Shown in pieces: positions 28,155 through 37,288 of a DNA stretch of 64,000 nucleotides. The stretch is from contig NZ_FMUR01000009.1 of the NCBI RefSeq assembly GCF_900101605.1, forward strand, positions 62,001 through 126,000. Reading direction: 5' to 3'. The notes under the pieces are model-generated. The model had not been told where the DNA came from and did no database searches. It worked only from the letters and a program-made list of their open reading frames with translations. A program made the translations under genes and the position numbers. Source of the DNA: Butyrivibrio hungatei (GTDB lineage: Bacteria; Bacillota; Clostridia; Lachnospirales; Lachnospiraceae). The first letter of the stretch is position 1. Every line of letters starts with the position of its first letter.

Positions 28155-28934
28155 TCATAAATTCACCATGTGATCAAGAGGTCCTGAGCCCTTGCCAAGA
28201 TTAAGTCCGGACGCTATAGCATCTGAAATATAAGCTTTGGCATTTCGAATAGCATCTTCGAGGCTTTCGCCAAGTGCCAGGTTTGAAGCTATCGCACTTG
28301 AGAGTGTGCATCCCGTTCCGTGAGTATTGCTGCTCTCAATTCTTTTTCCCTCAAACCATGTGATTTTGCCGTTTTCATAAAGGACATCGCTCGCGTCCTC
28401 TATGCTGTGCCCTCCTTTTAGAAGGACTGCGCATCCGCATTCGTTTCCAAGCTCTTCCGCGGCTTTCTCCATGTCTTTTCTCGATGTTATCTTAAGCCCC
28501 GTAAGTGCCTGAGCTTCAGGTATGTTGGGCGTTATAACGCGGCTTATGGGTAAAAGAAGTCTCGCCATAACCTCGGCTGTTGAATCCTTCATAAGACTGC
28601 TGCCGCTTGTTGCGACCATCACAGGATCTACGACAAGATTTTTTACCTTATACTTGGTAAGTTTCTCGTGTACAACCTTGACCTGCTCTGCCGACGGAAG
28701 CATTCCTATCTTGGCAGCATCACACGGAATATCACTCAAACAAGCTTCAATCTGCTCCCCAAGAAACTCGGGACTTGACTCCATAATATCCGTAACCCCT
28801 GTTGTGTTCTGAGCTGTGAGCGCCGTTATCGCAGTCATTCCGTATACTTTGTGTGCGGTCATTGTCTTAAGATCTGCCTGAATCCCTGCTCCGCCGCTGC
28901 TGTCACTTCCCGCTATAGATAAAACTACTTTCAT
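28155..28934 (-). CDS. thiD: Hydroxymethylpyrimidine/phosphomethylpyrimidine kinase ThiD
   Basis: This 259-residue ribokinase-family enzyme phosphorylates HMP and HMP-P to HMP-PP. Hallmarks are IAGSDSSGGAGIQADLKT at the N-terminus, VDPVMVATSG in the middle and THGTGCTLSSAIAS near the C-terminus (anion hole and catalytic Asp region). The ATG at 28934 follows AGGAGAGG; an upstream frame to 28979 overlaps thiE and is less likely. It handles both de novo and salvaged pyrimidine. Confidence 0.97.
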   Translation of the reverse strand: MKVVLSIAGSDSSGGAGIQADLKTMTAHKVYGMTAITALTAQNTTGVTDIMESSPEFLGEQIEACLSDIPCDAAKIGMLPSAEQVKVVHEKLTKYKVKNLVVDPVMVATSGSSLMKDSTAEVMARLLLPISRVITPNIPEAQALTGLKITSRKDMEKAAEELGNECGCAVLLKGGHSIEDASDVLYENGKITWFEGKRIESSNTHGTGCTLSSAIASNLALGESLEDAIRNAKAYISDAIASGLNLGKGSGPLDHMVNL

Positions 28935-28965
28935 TGAAAACCTCTCCTGTAATTCATTTATGCAA

Positions 28966-29598
28966 TCAAAGCTCATCAATTGCTTTAATAAGTCCCTGCG
29001 CCGCCTCTTTGGGTGACTCGGATTTCATAATTGCTGAAACCACGCAGATTCCGGCGATAGGAATACCTTTCAGTACGCCAAGGTTGTCTTTATTCAGCCC
29101 GCCTATCGCATTTGCGGGAATCGGCACCGCATTGCAGATATCATTCAAAGTATCAGTTGAAGTAAGAACTGTTTTTACTTTGGTCGTTGTGGGATATATC
29201 GCTCCGACTCCGAGATAATCCGCTCCCGCTTTATATGCTGCAAGTGCCTGCTCCACAGTCTTGGTCGTTGCGCCTACTATCTTTTCTTTTCCAAGGATTT
29301 TTCTTGCCGTCTCAACAGGCATATCCTCTCTTCCGACATGCACTCCGTCCGCGCCCGTTGCAAGAACGACATCGACTCTGTCATCAACGATAAGCGGTAC
29401 CCCATGCTTTCTCGTAACCTCAAGGGCCTTGCTCACAAGATTTATATACTCCGCGGTCGTCTTATTTTTTTCCCTTATCTGGACAAAGGTAACGCCGCCT
29501 TCTATCGCTTCTTCAAGAGCTTTCAGAAACTCTTCGTCGCTCTTACCCGTGCTGTCCGTGACAAGGTAGAGCTTAAGCTGCTTTCTGTCTAGTGCCAT
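28966..29598 (-). CDS. thiE: Thiamine-phosphate synthase ThiE
   Basis: This 210-residue TIM-barrel enzyme joins HMP-PP with the thiazole phosphate to give thiamine phosphate. Diagnostic stretches are YLVTDS, VTFVQIREKN, PLIVDDRVDV, GADGVHVGREDM and DYLGVGAIYPT. Its start overlaps the thiM stop by 10 bases, so the two are coupled. Confidence 0.97.
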   Translation of the reverse strand: MALDRKQLKLYLVTDSTGKSDEEFLKALEEAIEGGVTFVQIREKNKTTAEYINLVSKALEVTRKHGVPLIVDDRVDVVLATGADGVHVGREDMPVETARKILGKEKIVGATTKTVEQALAAYKAGADYLGVGAIYPTTTKVKTVLTSTDTLNDICNAVPIPANAIGGLNKDNLGVLKGIPIAGICVVSAIMKSESPKEAAQGLIKAIDEL

Positions 29599-30380
29599 GT
29601 AACTTTCTTCCTTTCTTCGATTATGTCGTCGTTTATATCAGCGATGGCGTCAAAAAGTCGCATCAGGAACATATCTCCCTCTGCGTTTTCGCCGCTTATT
29701 CCAAAGGCCGCCGTCGCATTCACGATTGAATCTATACTTGTATCTGCCGCAAAAAAACTTGCACACACAGCTCCGAGCATACATCCTGTTCCTGTTATGC
29801 TACCGAGTTTCTTTGTTCCGTTCCCGATAACCGCCGTTTTGCTGCCGTCCGATACTATATCTTTTTCTCCGCTTGCAAGAACGATGGCATTGATGTTCTG
29901 CGCTAGTTTCGCTGCAATATCGATCATCTCTTCCAATGTAAGCTTCTTGTCTGCATCAACGCCCGATGACTTATAACTGTTGTCAAAAAGAGCGCGGATT
30001 TCAGAGTAATTGCCCTTTATGAGCATAGGCGCTTGGGGATTTCTTTTGCTTATGCAGATCATCTTTTTTACAATGCCTCTTCGAAGCTCCGAGCATGCAA
30101 CGCCCACCGCATCTATGACAACGGGCAACTCTTTTTGCATGGCCTCGTCATACGATATTGCCATTGCTTCAAGCCTGTCTCTCGTCACGTTTCCGAAGTT
30201 GAGCAAAAGAGCTTTCGCACTCGCCGTAATCTCTCTGACTTCGTCCGGGTGCTCCGCCATGATTGGTCTTGCTCCCAGAAGGAGCACGGCATTGGCGCAC
30301 TGCATTATTGAGATTGGGTTAGTGATGCAGTGAATTAGGGGCGATTGTTCTTTTAGTTGTTTGCAGATGTTTGTTTTCAT
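29589..30380 (-). CDS. thiM: Hydroxyethylthiazole kinase ThiM
   Basis: This 263-residue ribokinase-fold enzyme phosphorylates salvaged hydroxyethylthiazole. It shows LIHCITNPISIMQCANAVLLLGARPIMAEH-type N-terminus (quoted in part), VIDAVGV and the anion-hole motif SITGTGCMLGAV. Together with the ThiW transporter upstream it forms a thiazole salvage branch within the operon. Confidence 0.97.
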   Translation of the reverse strand: MKTNICKQLKEQSPLIHCITNPISIMQCANAVLLLGARPIMAEHPDEVREITASAKALLLNFGNVTRDRLEAMAISYDEAMQKELPVVIDAVGVACSELRRGIVKKMICISKRNPQAPMLIKGNYSEIRALFDNSYKSSGVDADKKLTLEEMIDIAAKLAQNINAIVLASGEKDIVSDGSKTAVIGNGTKKLGSITGTGCMLGAVCASFFAADTSIDSIVNATAAFGISGENAEGDMFLMRLFDAIADINDDIIEERKKVTWH

Positions 30381-30400
30381 ATATGTGACCTTTTCGTCTC

Positions 30401-30994
30401 TTAAACAGCTTTATTTGTTTTACTATCGATGATATCATTCGAATCATTTTTTGTTTTAGATTTTTCTACTCTTACCACTTCATCACTGCCGTTCAGACTG
30501 TCCTGTATTTTTCTAAGCATTCCTGTAGCGGACAGTCTCTTCAGAAGAAGGTACGCAATGCTTCCACCTATCAGCGTTCCCATGATAAATGAAGGGACAT
30601 AGAAGAAAAGTGTTAGCCCAGTTTTGCCCCAAAGATAAGTCATAACGGGATATGATACGACTGCGCCGATAATTCCGGTTCCGATGATCTCGCCGATAAC
30701 CGCTGCGATAATCTTGCCCTTTGAAAGCTTATACAAGATTCCTGAAAGAGCCGCGCCAAACACCGCACCCGTAAGCGCAAGCGGCGGGATTCCCATTGTT
30801 GCCATCCTGATGGCACCTATCAAAACCGCACATGTAAATGAATACACAGGCCCCATAAACACAGCGCACGTGATATTGATAAGATGCGCCATCGGGCACA
30901 TTCCCTCAACACGAAGTATCGGAGAAATCACAACTCCGAGTGCGACAAACATCGCAAGCGTAACCATTTTCAGCAATACTTTTTGATTTTTCAT
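30401..30994 (-). CDS. thiW: ECF transporter substrate-specificity subunit ThiW (thiazole)
   Basis: This membrane protein of about 197 residues has five or six helices and reads LAMFVALGVVISPILRVEG, CPMAHLINITCAVFMGPVYS and GIPPLALTGAVFGA, the pattern I associate with ThiW, the thiazole-specific S component of energy-coupling-factor transporters. It needs a shared EcfAAT module encoded elsewhere. The start at 30994 has AAAGGAG seven bases upstream. As first gene after the TPP riboswitch and just before thiM, its role in thiazole uptake is well supported by context. Confidence 0.9.
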   Translation of the reverse strand: MKNQKVLLKMVTLAMFVALGVVISPILRVEGMCPMAHLINITCAVFMGPVYSFTCAVLIGAIRMATMGIPPLALTGAVFGAALSGILYKLSKGKIIAAVIGEIIGTGIIGAVVSYPVMTYLWGKTGLTLFFYVPSFIMGTLIGGSIAYLLLKRLSATGMLRKIQDSLNGSDEVVRVEKSKTKNDSNDIIDSKTNKAV

Positions 30995-31072
30995 ATCAAT
31001 CTCCTTTTGACGGGCCTGAAAATCAATGCACGATAGTGCTTTAGCATCCGGCGGAGGCATCTTTTTTTGCAT

Positions 31073-31108
31073 CAAAAAAGCGGAAGCTCCCGTCCGGTAA
31101 GCTTCCGC
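31073..31108 (-). terminator. Riboswitch-linked terminator of the thiamine operon leader
   Basis: A perfect 9-base stem GCGGAAGCT / AGCTTCCGC with an 11-base loop is followed by a run of T on the minus strand. It lies 13 bases downstream of the TPP aptamer and 79 bases before the thiW ATG, the position expected for the expression platform of a transcription-terminating riboswitch. Confidence 0.88.
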
Positions 31109-31120
31109 ATAAATCTCCTA

Positions 31121-31217
31121 TTTCTACAAGGCATCCCTACGTTGGCATTATCCAAATCAGGTTCTCGGTCGAAGGTCACACCTTCCTCTCAGCCTGTAAT
31201 ACAAGCTCCCGTCTGTT
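31121..31217 (-). ncRNA. TPP riboswitch (THI element)
   Basis: On the minus strand the leader contains GCTGAGAGGAAG, then ACCGAGAACCTGATTTGG and ATAATGCCAACGTAGGGA, the conserved pyrimidine- and pyrophosphate-sensor strands of the TPP aptamer, with a small variable hairpin between (AAGGTGTGACCTT). It precedes the nine-gene operon thiW to thiC and is followed by an intrinsic terminator, so TPP binding should stop transcription. The aptamer 5' strand and the terminator share the 11-mer GACGGGAGCTT (minus strand), a hint about the switching partners. Confidence 0.97.
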
Positions 31218-31275
31218 TAATTTTTATAAATATGGTTATACACCATTATGAGGGGAATTACAATATGGAATAAGG

Positions 31276-32529
31276 CTATTTACTGCCATATTTAGTTCCT
31301 CTACCCATTCCGTATTTCACAACATAGCCCGCATCTACCAACTCATTCAATATCCTTATTGTTTTATCCTTACTCCATTTCAGTTTCTTTGCCAGTTCAC
31401 TACTACTGTAACGCAACTCACTGCCAAGTATCTCCAACACTTTGCTTCCATTGGAAGTAACTGATACCGTCGATGATAAAACAGGCAATATAACTGTAAT
31501 AGAATTATCTTTTATATCGAACTTCGGTTTTGTTTTATAATCTCTATATGAATCTATTATTCGCTTGATCCCGGTACCAAACATTTCAATATAATGCAGC
31601 CTAAAAAATATATTTCCCAATACCGGATTTCTTAGTGTTGAAATATTACCATCTAAATATTCATTCTCACTTATTCCGCTTGGCAAACCACCGGGAGACG
31701 AAATTTCAATTCTATCCTCAAACATCAATATTCTAATATTCGCGCTTATATCCCATGTTCTATGAACTAACGCATTTGCAACAGCTTCGCGAAAAGCTTT
31801 TTCAGGTATCTTTTCAACTATAGTTCTATCCACACCTTTAATCTGCTCGTATTGATAATATCTTCGGTACATCATAATTGCATTATCATACTGCATAAGA
31901 ATTGAAACATGTACAAAACTTTCTCTATCCAATATTTCATCAATAGAATTACCAAAACGCGCAACATCAATACCGGGAAAAGAATTTATGTCAGATAATA
32001 ACGAAGCAGCATTATTAAGTTTGCCATCTTTTGTATATAGTCCTAAAGTCCGAAGAGTATCATCAGTGACTCTCGTAACCCCTAACTTTTCAATAAGCTT
32101 TTCTTCAAGTTTAGCAAATGTCATATCATATTCTTCACTACATAATGATTCAAAATACATGTTGCTTCCTTCAAGAGTAAGTCGCTTCAATTCGATCTGA
32201 TCAACCTCGATAGAAGCAGTATCGCTTCTACGATATGCTTTTCCTTTGTAAAGATATGGCTTATATTTTCCTTCATTAACTTCCAATGTTATTACATTAG
32301 TTTTTCTATTGATTGAAAGCACATAATCAGGTTTGGGGGAAATCAAATCATTAATCTTATTTTCAATGTCAAGACATCTCTGATCCGGATCATCTACACC
32401 AATAACAGTTCCATCATCAGCAATTCCAAATAGTATTTTCCCCGTTACGAAATTTGAAAAGGCACTGACTGTCTTCAAAAAAGAATTTGTCAATTCAGAT
32501 TTATATTCCAATGTCCTTGTTTCCTTCAT
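31276..32529 (-). CDS. AlbA_2/Schlafen-type ATP-binding transcriptional regulator
   Basis: This protein of about 417 residues has an N-terminal AlbA_2 (Schlafen-like, formerly divergent AAA) domain (LEYKSELTNSFLKTVSAFSNF, GKILFGIADDGTVIGV), a GHKL-like middle region resembling the RecG-type C-terminal domain family (AFREAVANALVHRTWDIS, GTGIKRII) and a C-terminal winged helix (SSELAKKLKWSKDKTIRILNEL). Members are annotated as putative transcriptional regulators or ATP-binding proteins; targets are unknown. ATG 32529 follows AAGGAGGA. A perfect 17-base inverted repeat overlapping its own -35 box suggests autoregulation. Confidence 0.85.
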   Translation of the reverse strand: MKETRTLEYKSELTNSFLKTVSAFSNFVTGKILFGIADDGTVIGVDDPDQRCLDIENKINDLISPKPDYVLSINRKTNVITLEVNEGKYKPYLYKGKAYRRSDTASIEVDQIELKRLTLEGSNMYFESLCSEEYDMTFAKLEEKLIEKLGVTRVTDDTLRTLGLYTKDGKLNNAASLLSDINSFPGIDVARFGNSIDEILDRESFVHVSILMQYDNAIMMYRRYYQYEQIKGVDRTIVEKIPEKAFREAVANALVHRTWDISANIRILMFEDRIEISSPGGLPSGISENEYLDGNISTLRNPVLGNIFFRLHYIEMFGTGIKRIIDSYRDYKTKPKFDIKDNSITVILPVLSSTVSVTSNGSKVLEILGSELRYSSSELAKKLKWSKDKTIRILNELVDAGYVVKYGMGRGTKYGSK

Positions 32530-32556
32530 TAACAATTCCTCCTTGTTTTCATCTGT

Positions 32557-32614
32557 ATCGTATCAAAACAGCGGCGTAAATGCAACGAAAAAAATTACGT
32601 TGCATTTACGCCGC
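32557..32614 (-). promoter_or_regulatory. Promoter with 17-bp perfect inverted repeat
   Basis: GCGGCGTAAATGCAACG (32571-32587) and its exact complement (32598-32614) are separated by 10 A/T-rich bases. On the minus strand the promoter-proximal arm contains TTGCAT (32580-32585), 17 bases from TACGAT (32557-32562), giving a plausible promoter for the gene starting at 32529. There is no T-run, so an operator is more likely than a terminator. Confidence 0.6.
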
Positions 32615-32622
32615 ATTATTTC

Positions 32623-32656
32623 AATGGCACAGGTCGTTTCAAAGACCTGCGCCATT
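32623..32656. terminator. Hairpin after the PAS-PAS signalling gene
   Basis: AATGGCaCAGGTC and GACCTGcGCCATT pair over 13 bases with one mismatch and an 8-base loop, 41 bases past the stop at 32697. A T-rich tract follows only on the plus-strand side, so on the minus strand it would be a weak terminator. Confidence 0.5.
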
Positions 32657-32696
32657 TATATTTATTATAACTATCTAAAGCTACTACTATGTCCGT

Positions 32697-34202
32697 TCAT
32701 TCGGATAATCCTTTAGAAATCTGATTGATTGTCTCTGCCATTGCGCTCAGTTCCTCGATGTTGGCATTGATTTCTTCCATTGCTGCGCCCTGTGAAGAAA
32801 TGTTTTCATTTATGCCCACAGTCTTATCTACCATCCTCTTAATGGTTTCGGACATATGATTCAGTGTCTGTGCGATTTCCTCACTCGTATTTGTGGAAGT
32901 AACCGCCAGTCTTCCTACTTCTTCCGCAACAACGGCAAATCCCCTGCCTGCTTCTCCGGCTCTGGCAGCCTCAATTGATGCATTCAATGAAAGAAGGTTA
33001 GTCTCGGAGGCAATGTCCTGAATAATATCAATTATCCTAAGAGAAGCTTCAACCGACTCATTTATCACATCGGTAGACTTTACGATCTCGGACTGTTTTT
33101 CGGCAACGCCTGTCATATCTTTTGTTGCCTGATCGACAGTCTTGGTCATTTCTGAGAGAGCATTTGTGAGATTATTTACACTGGTTCTCATCTCACTCTC
33201 AATCTTTTTATTCTTCTTGGAATCCGTAATATCCAGTATCGATCCGGCAACCACTATCGGAGTTCCGTCACTCTCCCTTACGGTCGTGCCAACAGCCTTA
33301 AACCACCTGTAGGAACCGTCCTTTTTTCTCAATCTGTATTCAATATCAAAAGGTGTGCGACCTGAATAATCATTGACATGCTTATTAAACGCATCCAATG
33401 CCGCCTGTTTGTCTTCCGGATGAAGACTGTCACTCCAGGAATTGAGTACATTCGGAAAATCTCTTTCATCCTGATATCCAAGAAGATGCCTGAATTGCCG
33501 GCTCCACCAAAAAGGATTGTCCGGATTGGATGGATTTCTGCCGATAACATTCATACTCCAACTACCCTCAGACAACGTATTGTCGATGGCATCGTGACGT
33601 TGAGTCTCAAGTTCCAACTGTCTCTTCTGTTCGATTTGCTCCGTTATATCAATAAAGATTCCTATAAATATCTCAGGTACGCCGTTTGGCTTCCTTGAAA
33701 GATTCCCGGCTGCGCGAAACCACCTGTAGGAGCCGTCCTTTGTCTTTAAACGGTAATCGACATCGTACTTCTTTCTGTTGGACTTATCCGCCAAAGTAGC
33801 ATTAAACTCCGAAAGAACCATATCTTTATCATCAGGATGCAATTTGCCCGTCCACGCATCCAATGTATCCGGAAAATCAGATCTGTCTTTATAGCCTATC
33901 ATTCTTCGGAATTCGTTACTCCAATTAACTCTATTGATCTCGCCGCTATCAGGATCAAAATACATCTCCCACATTCCGGAATGTATTATTTCATTGACCA
34001 TATTAAGCTTCGCAGTCTCACCATTTGCATATTCCATTATTTCGGAAACATTATCATTTATCCTCTGAATTGCTTCTTTTTCACTTTCAGAAACGGCCTC
34101 ATGATTGCTTATCAATTTCCCGCCCTTTAGGACATTGTCTACGCTTCCGCCTTGTATAGCGTCGAGCAAGGCGTCATTATCTCTTATTTTCTTAAAAAAC
34201 AT
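32697..34202 (-). CDS. Soluble PAS-PAS methyl-accepting-type signalling protein
   Basis: This 501-residue protein has no membrane segment. After a 60-residue helical start it carries two PAS-PAC modules of similar sequence (about 70-190 with [20 protein letters not shown]; about 205-330 with [20 protein letters not shown]), each ending in [16 protein letters not shown] and DITE/DITD. A shortened chemoreceptor signalling domain follows (about 340-500) with the hairpin tip [20 protein letters not shown] and [14 protein letters not shown]. It would sense a cytoplasmic ligand or redox state and signal to CheA/CheW. No chemotaxis genes are nearby. AAGGAGG lies five bases upstream of the ATG. Confidence 0.93.
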   Translation of the reverse strand: MFFKKIRDNDALLDAIQGGSVDNVLKGGKLISNHEAVSESEKEAIQRINDNVSEIMEYANGETAKLNMVNEIIHSGMWEMYFDPDSGEINRVNWSNEFRRMIGYKDRSDFPDTLDAWTGKLHPDDKDMVLSEFNATLADKSNRKKYDVDYRLKTKDGSYRWFRAAGNLSRKPNGVPEIFIGIFIDITEQIEQKRQLELETQRHDAIDNTLSEGSWSMNVIGRNPSNPDNPFWWSRQFRHLLGYQDERDFPNVLNSWSDSLHPEDKQAALDAFNKHVNDYSGRTPFDIEYRLRKKDGSYRWFKAVGTTVRESDGTPIVVAGSILDITDSKKNKKIESEMRTSVNNLTNALSEMTKTVDQATKDMTGVAEKQSEIVKSTDVINESVEASLRIIDIIQDIASETNLLSLNASIEAARAGEAGRGFAVVAEEVGRLAVTSTNTSEEIAQTLNHMSETIKRMVDKTVGINENISSQGAAMEEINANIEELSAMAETINQISKGLSE

Positions 34203-34328
34203 CGCGGCCTCCTTATGTGATTTATCATGCAGTTATTATCGCAAAAACACTGTTATGTATTCTATCTTACTATATCAATTTATAATAAACCACTAAAACT
34301 TCACGCTTATTTCAGCTTAAACAACCGT

Positions 34329-35864
34329 TCATTGCAGCTCGTACACAACCTTCCGAATCTCCTCATTAAGCTCCTGCCTCCTGTCATTCAAAAGCAGTAT
34401 CTTATTGTATTTGTAATAGGCTTCGTTCCCCGTCTCGCGCACAAACTTAAGGCTGTAGTAAGCATTTGAAAGCTCGGTGAGGAAGATGACCATCTCCTGG
34501 CTTCCCGAAAGAGACTCCTCATCTCCAAATACGCGATTTATGAATTCAAGGCTGTTCGTAAGATGCCTTCCGGCTTCTTCACTTGCGTTTTTCCTTGCAA
34601 GCTCGCGGCTGTTGAACCACTCTTTTACCACTGCGACAGGATCCTTATCGCAGTCTTTTGCAATGATCTCCGCACAGTTCTTTAGTTCTGCTGCCGCAAT
34701 CCTTCTATATTTCTCATCGTCGCGGCTCACCATTCCTGCTTCAACGTCTTTTTCCAGTTTCTCAAGTTCCTCATCCGCTTTAGACAGCAGATATTCAGAG
34801 GCAGCATCGGCCTTTGAGGCATTCTTTTCACAGTAGCCAAGAAACTCTTTCATGATTCCGAAAAGATCCTTCTGAACCGCCTGATCTTTCGCATAGTCCC
34901 TAAACTCTTCCATCAGCTTATCGACAAGAAGTCCGATAATACTAAGCTTCTCATCAAAGCTTCCGTTACGAAGAGCATCCCTGTCTTCAAACGCCTCTCC
35001 CTCAAGGATCTTGGGAATCTTATAAAGTTCTCTGTATCTGTGATAAAGCTCATGGTACGTGGCAAAATCGGAAGCAATATCCGCATTCTGAATGTACTGT
35101 CCGACAAGATTTTCATCGACTTCAATCCCTAGCTTCTCATGAACCTTGATAACTCTCGACAGATCCTCCCAACCTCTGGCCGTGACAAAGCTTCTTTTCT
35201 CAAGCTCAGTCCTGATGTTGTAGAAATTATCTTTTTTAATCTCAAGATATGCGAGAATTGCGCCATGAACTCCCGCCTTGTAGGCATATTCCTTCCATGC
35301 CTCAAAATCCTCTTCAATGTTGATCTGACGCACTCTGTCCAGGGTTACGATATCGAAATCTCTGACCGACTTGTTATATTTTGCAGGATTTCCTGCAGTT
35401 ACGATTATATATCCGTCAGGAAGCTTATGCGTTCCGAAAGTCTTATACTGCAGGAACTGAAGCATCGTAGGCGCAAGTGTCTCAGATACGCAGTTAATCT
35501 CATCGAGGAAAAGAATTCCCTCTTTTACCCCCGACTTCTCTATCTGATCGTAAACAGCCGCTATTATCTCGCTCATGGTATATTCTGTCACGGAATATTT
35601 CCTGCCGCCGTACTCTTTCTCCGAGATCATCGGAAGTCCGATCGCACTCTGCCTTGTGTGATGAGTTATCGTATAGGACACAAGACCTATCCCGAGTTCC
35701 CACGCTATCTGCTCCATGATCGCCGTCTTGCCTATTCCGGGAGGTCCCATAAGAAGAACCGGCCTTTGCCTGTTTACGGGAATCTCGTACTGCCCGCTCT
35801 CATCTTTTGTAAGATATGCCCTCACGGCATTTTTCACTTCATCTTTTGCTTCATTTATATTCAT
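34329..35864 (-). CDS. MoxR-type AAA+ ATPase
   Basis: The protein of 511 residues has an AAA+ core in its first half: Walker A MGPPGIGKT (39-47), Walker B GILFLDEIN and sensor-1-like IIVTAGNPA, with the MoxR-like THHTRQSAIGLP loop after Walker A. The second half is helical and unassigned. MoxR ATPases act as chaperones that activate partner proteins carrying von Willebrand A domains; such a partner is encoded immediately upstream. I prefer ATG 35864 (GAGGAA eight bases upstream). ATG 35903 overlaps the vWA stop as TAATG and is a serious alternative. Confidence 0.88.
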   Translation of the reverse strand: MNINEAKDEVKNAVRAYLTKDESGQYEIPVNRQRPVLLMGPPGIGKTAIMEQIAWELGIGLVSYTITHHTRQSAIGLPMISEKEYGGRKYSVTEYTMSEIIAAVYDQIEKSGVKEGILFLDEINCVSETLAPTMLQFLQYKTFGTHKLPDGYIIVTAGNPAKYNKSVRDFDIVTLDRVRQINIEEDFEAWKEYAYKAGVHGAILAYLEIKKDNFYNIRTELEKRSFVTARGWEDLSRVIKVHEKLGIEVDENLVGQYIQNADIASDFATYHELYHRYRELYKIPKILEGEAFEDRDALRNGSFDEKLSIIGLLVDKLMEEFRDYAKDQAVQKDLFGIMKEFLGYCEKNASKADAASEYLLSKADEELEKLEKDVEAGMVSRDDEKYRRIAAAELKNCAEIIAKDCDKDPVAVVKEWFNSRELARKNASEEAGRHLTNSLEFINRVFGDEESLSGSQEMVIFLTELSNAYYSLKFVRETGNEAYYKYNKILLLNDRRQELNEEIRKVVYELQ

Positions 35865-35902
35865 GGTCAATTCCTCATCTTTTGTGTCGTAGTTGTCCTT
35901 CA

Positions 35903-37273
35903 TTAAACATAGAGCTTCAGCGCCCACTCCGGCACCTTGGTATCATCGATATCTCCGTCTTTCGGAAATGCAAATGCAACATCGTAGTCAGGGCTCTTTT
36001 CCGGATATTCTCCGTACCCGTCGGTAAAATAGATAAGCCCCTTTAGATTCTCAAACTCGCCTTTCTCCCGCAGGCTCTCTACATATTCAAACACCGGCCT
36101 AAAGTCCGTTCCAAATCCGCCTTCCACCGTAATCTTTCCAATTCGGCTCTCCATATCATCGACAGATTCAATAATCTCATCCTTCTGCACCCTGTCATCG
36201 CACTCGATCAGATGAACTTTGATCTTTTGAAAAAAGCTCTCTCTATCCAAAAGAATCTTCGCAGCCTCTCTCAGAAACCCTTCAAGCAGCGTATCTGTGC
36301 AGGATGCGGAAGTATCAACCGCGATCACAAGCTCTTTTAACCGCTTAACTTCCCTGAACTCATTCTCTTCAATGAGCGGCATATTGCCATAATGCATCAT
36401 CCCATATGAATACATCCCGTAATCGAAAGTATCCATGTCGATGCCGCCCTCTTCCCGAAGTATCATAAATCTTTTCAGGAATTCGCGGTAATCCGTCCTT
36501 GATGTATTCTGTATCTGCAAGAGAAAAGAGAGCTTGCCGGCCTTGTCGGAAGCCCTGCTCGAAAGCGCGTCTATCTCGCTCTGAAGGCGCTTTGCCTCTT
36601 TCTCCCAGTCTTTTTCTTTATCTTTTATTTCCCTTAAAACAAGCGGACTTATCAGTTTTTCCTTAATTTTCTCATCTTCGTCGTTTTCTTTTTCCGGATC
36701 GTCCTTCGGAATCCTTCTGAAAAAACTATGATCGTCCAGCTTAAACTCGCGCTCTGCCCGCTCAAGTTCATCTATCGTAAGCTCTTTTCCCTCTGTGGAA
36801 AAAAATCTGTATAACTTCTCCACGGTAAGGACCTTCAGCTCATCCTCAAGCCGCGCGTACATCCTGTCCCTGTAATCCGACGTAACTCTGTATATGCAGG
36901 GATAATCCATGCCGTCAAGAATCGACTCGACAACGATATCCGCGCACAGATCAAACAGCCTCTCATCCTCATAAAACGCCGATGTGTACATATGCCTGAA
37001 AATGCAGTGAATTATCATGTGAAGATACGTTCTGTTAAGCTTCCCCGGCTCCTCGATAAAGAGCTTTAATATATACGAAGGGTTATATCTGATATTCACC
37101 GCATCGGTACCTACGGTCACGGTCGAAAGATCCATCTCATACTTAAGGCTCATAAGCGCCGCGCCCATAAATCTCATTGCGATGTACAGTTCCGTTCTTG
37201 ACGCCTCAAGCGCTTTTACACCAACCGCCTCAAGTTCCCTTCTTTTCGCACTTCCGGAGTTTTCTTTTTTCAT
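35903..37273 (-). CDS. vWA domain protein with metallopeptidase-like N-domain (DUF2201 type)
   Basis: This 456-residue protein has an N-terminal putative metallopeptidase region and a C-terminal von Willebrand A-like domain with MIDAS motif VIAVDTSASCTDT (DxSxS), and later GGFGTDFRPVF and IYFTDGYGEYP. That two-part design matches the DUF2201_N/DUF2201 pair. In the N-domain the zinc-motif region reads HMIIHCIFRH (His85, His89, His94): the histidines of an HExxH-like helix remain but the glutamate is replaced by Met, so peptidase activity is doubtful. It sits between the LRR protein and the MoxR ATPase and is probably the MoxR client. Confidence 0.87.
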   Translation of the reverse strand: MKKENSGSAKRRELEAVGVKALEASRTELYIAMRFMGAALMSLKYEMDLSTVTVGTDAVNIRYNPSYILKLFIEEPGKLNRTYLHMIIHCIFRHMYTSAFYEDERLFDLCADIVVESILDGMDYPCIYRVTSDYRDRMYARLEDELKVLTVEKLYRFFSTEGKELTIDELERAEREFKLDDHSFFRRIPKDDPEKENDEDEKIKEKLISPLVLREIKDKEKDWEKEAKRLQSEIDALSSRASDKAGKLSFLLQIQNTSRTDYREFLKRFMILREEGGIDMDTFDYGMYSYGMMHYGNMPLIEENEFREVKRLKELVIAVDTSASCTDTLLEGFLREAAKILLDRESFFQKIKVHLIECDDRVQKDEIIESVDDMESRIGKITVEGGFGTDFRPVFEYVESLREKGEFENLKGLIYFTDGYGEYPEKSPDYDVAFAFPKDGDIDDTKVPEWALKLYV

Positions 37274-37288
37274 ATCATCCTCCGCTGT

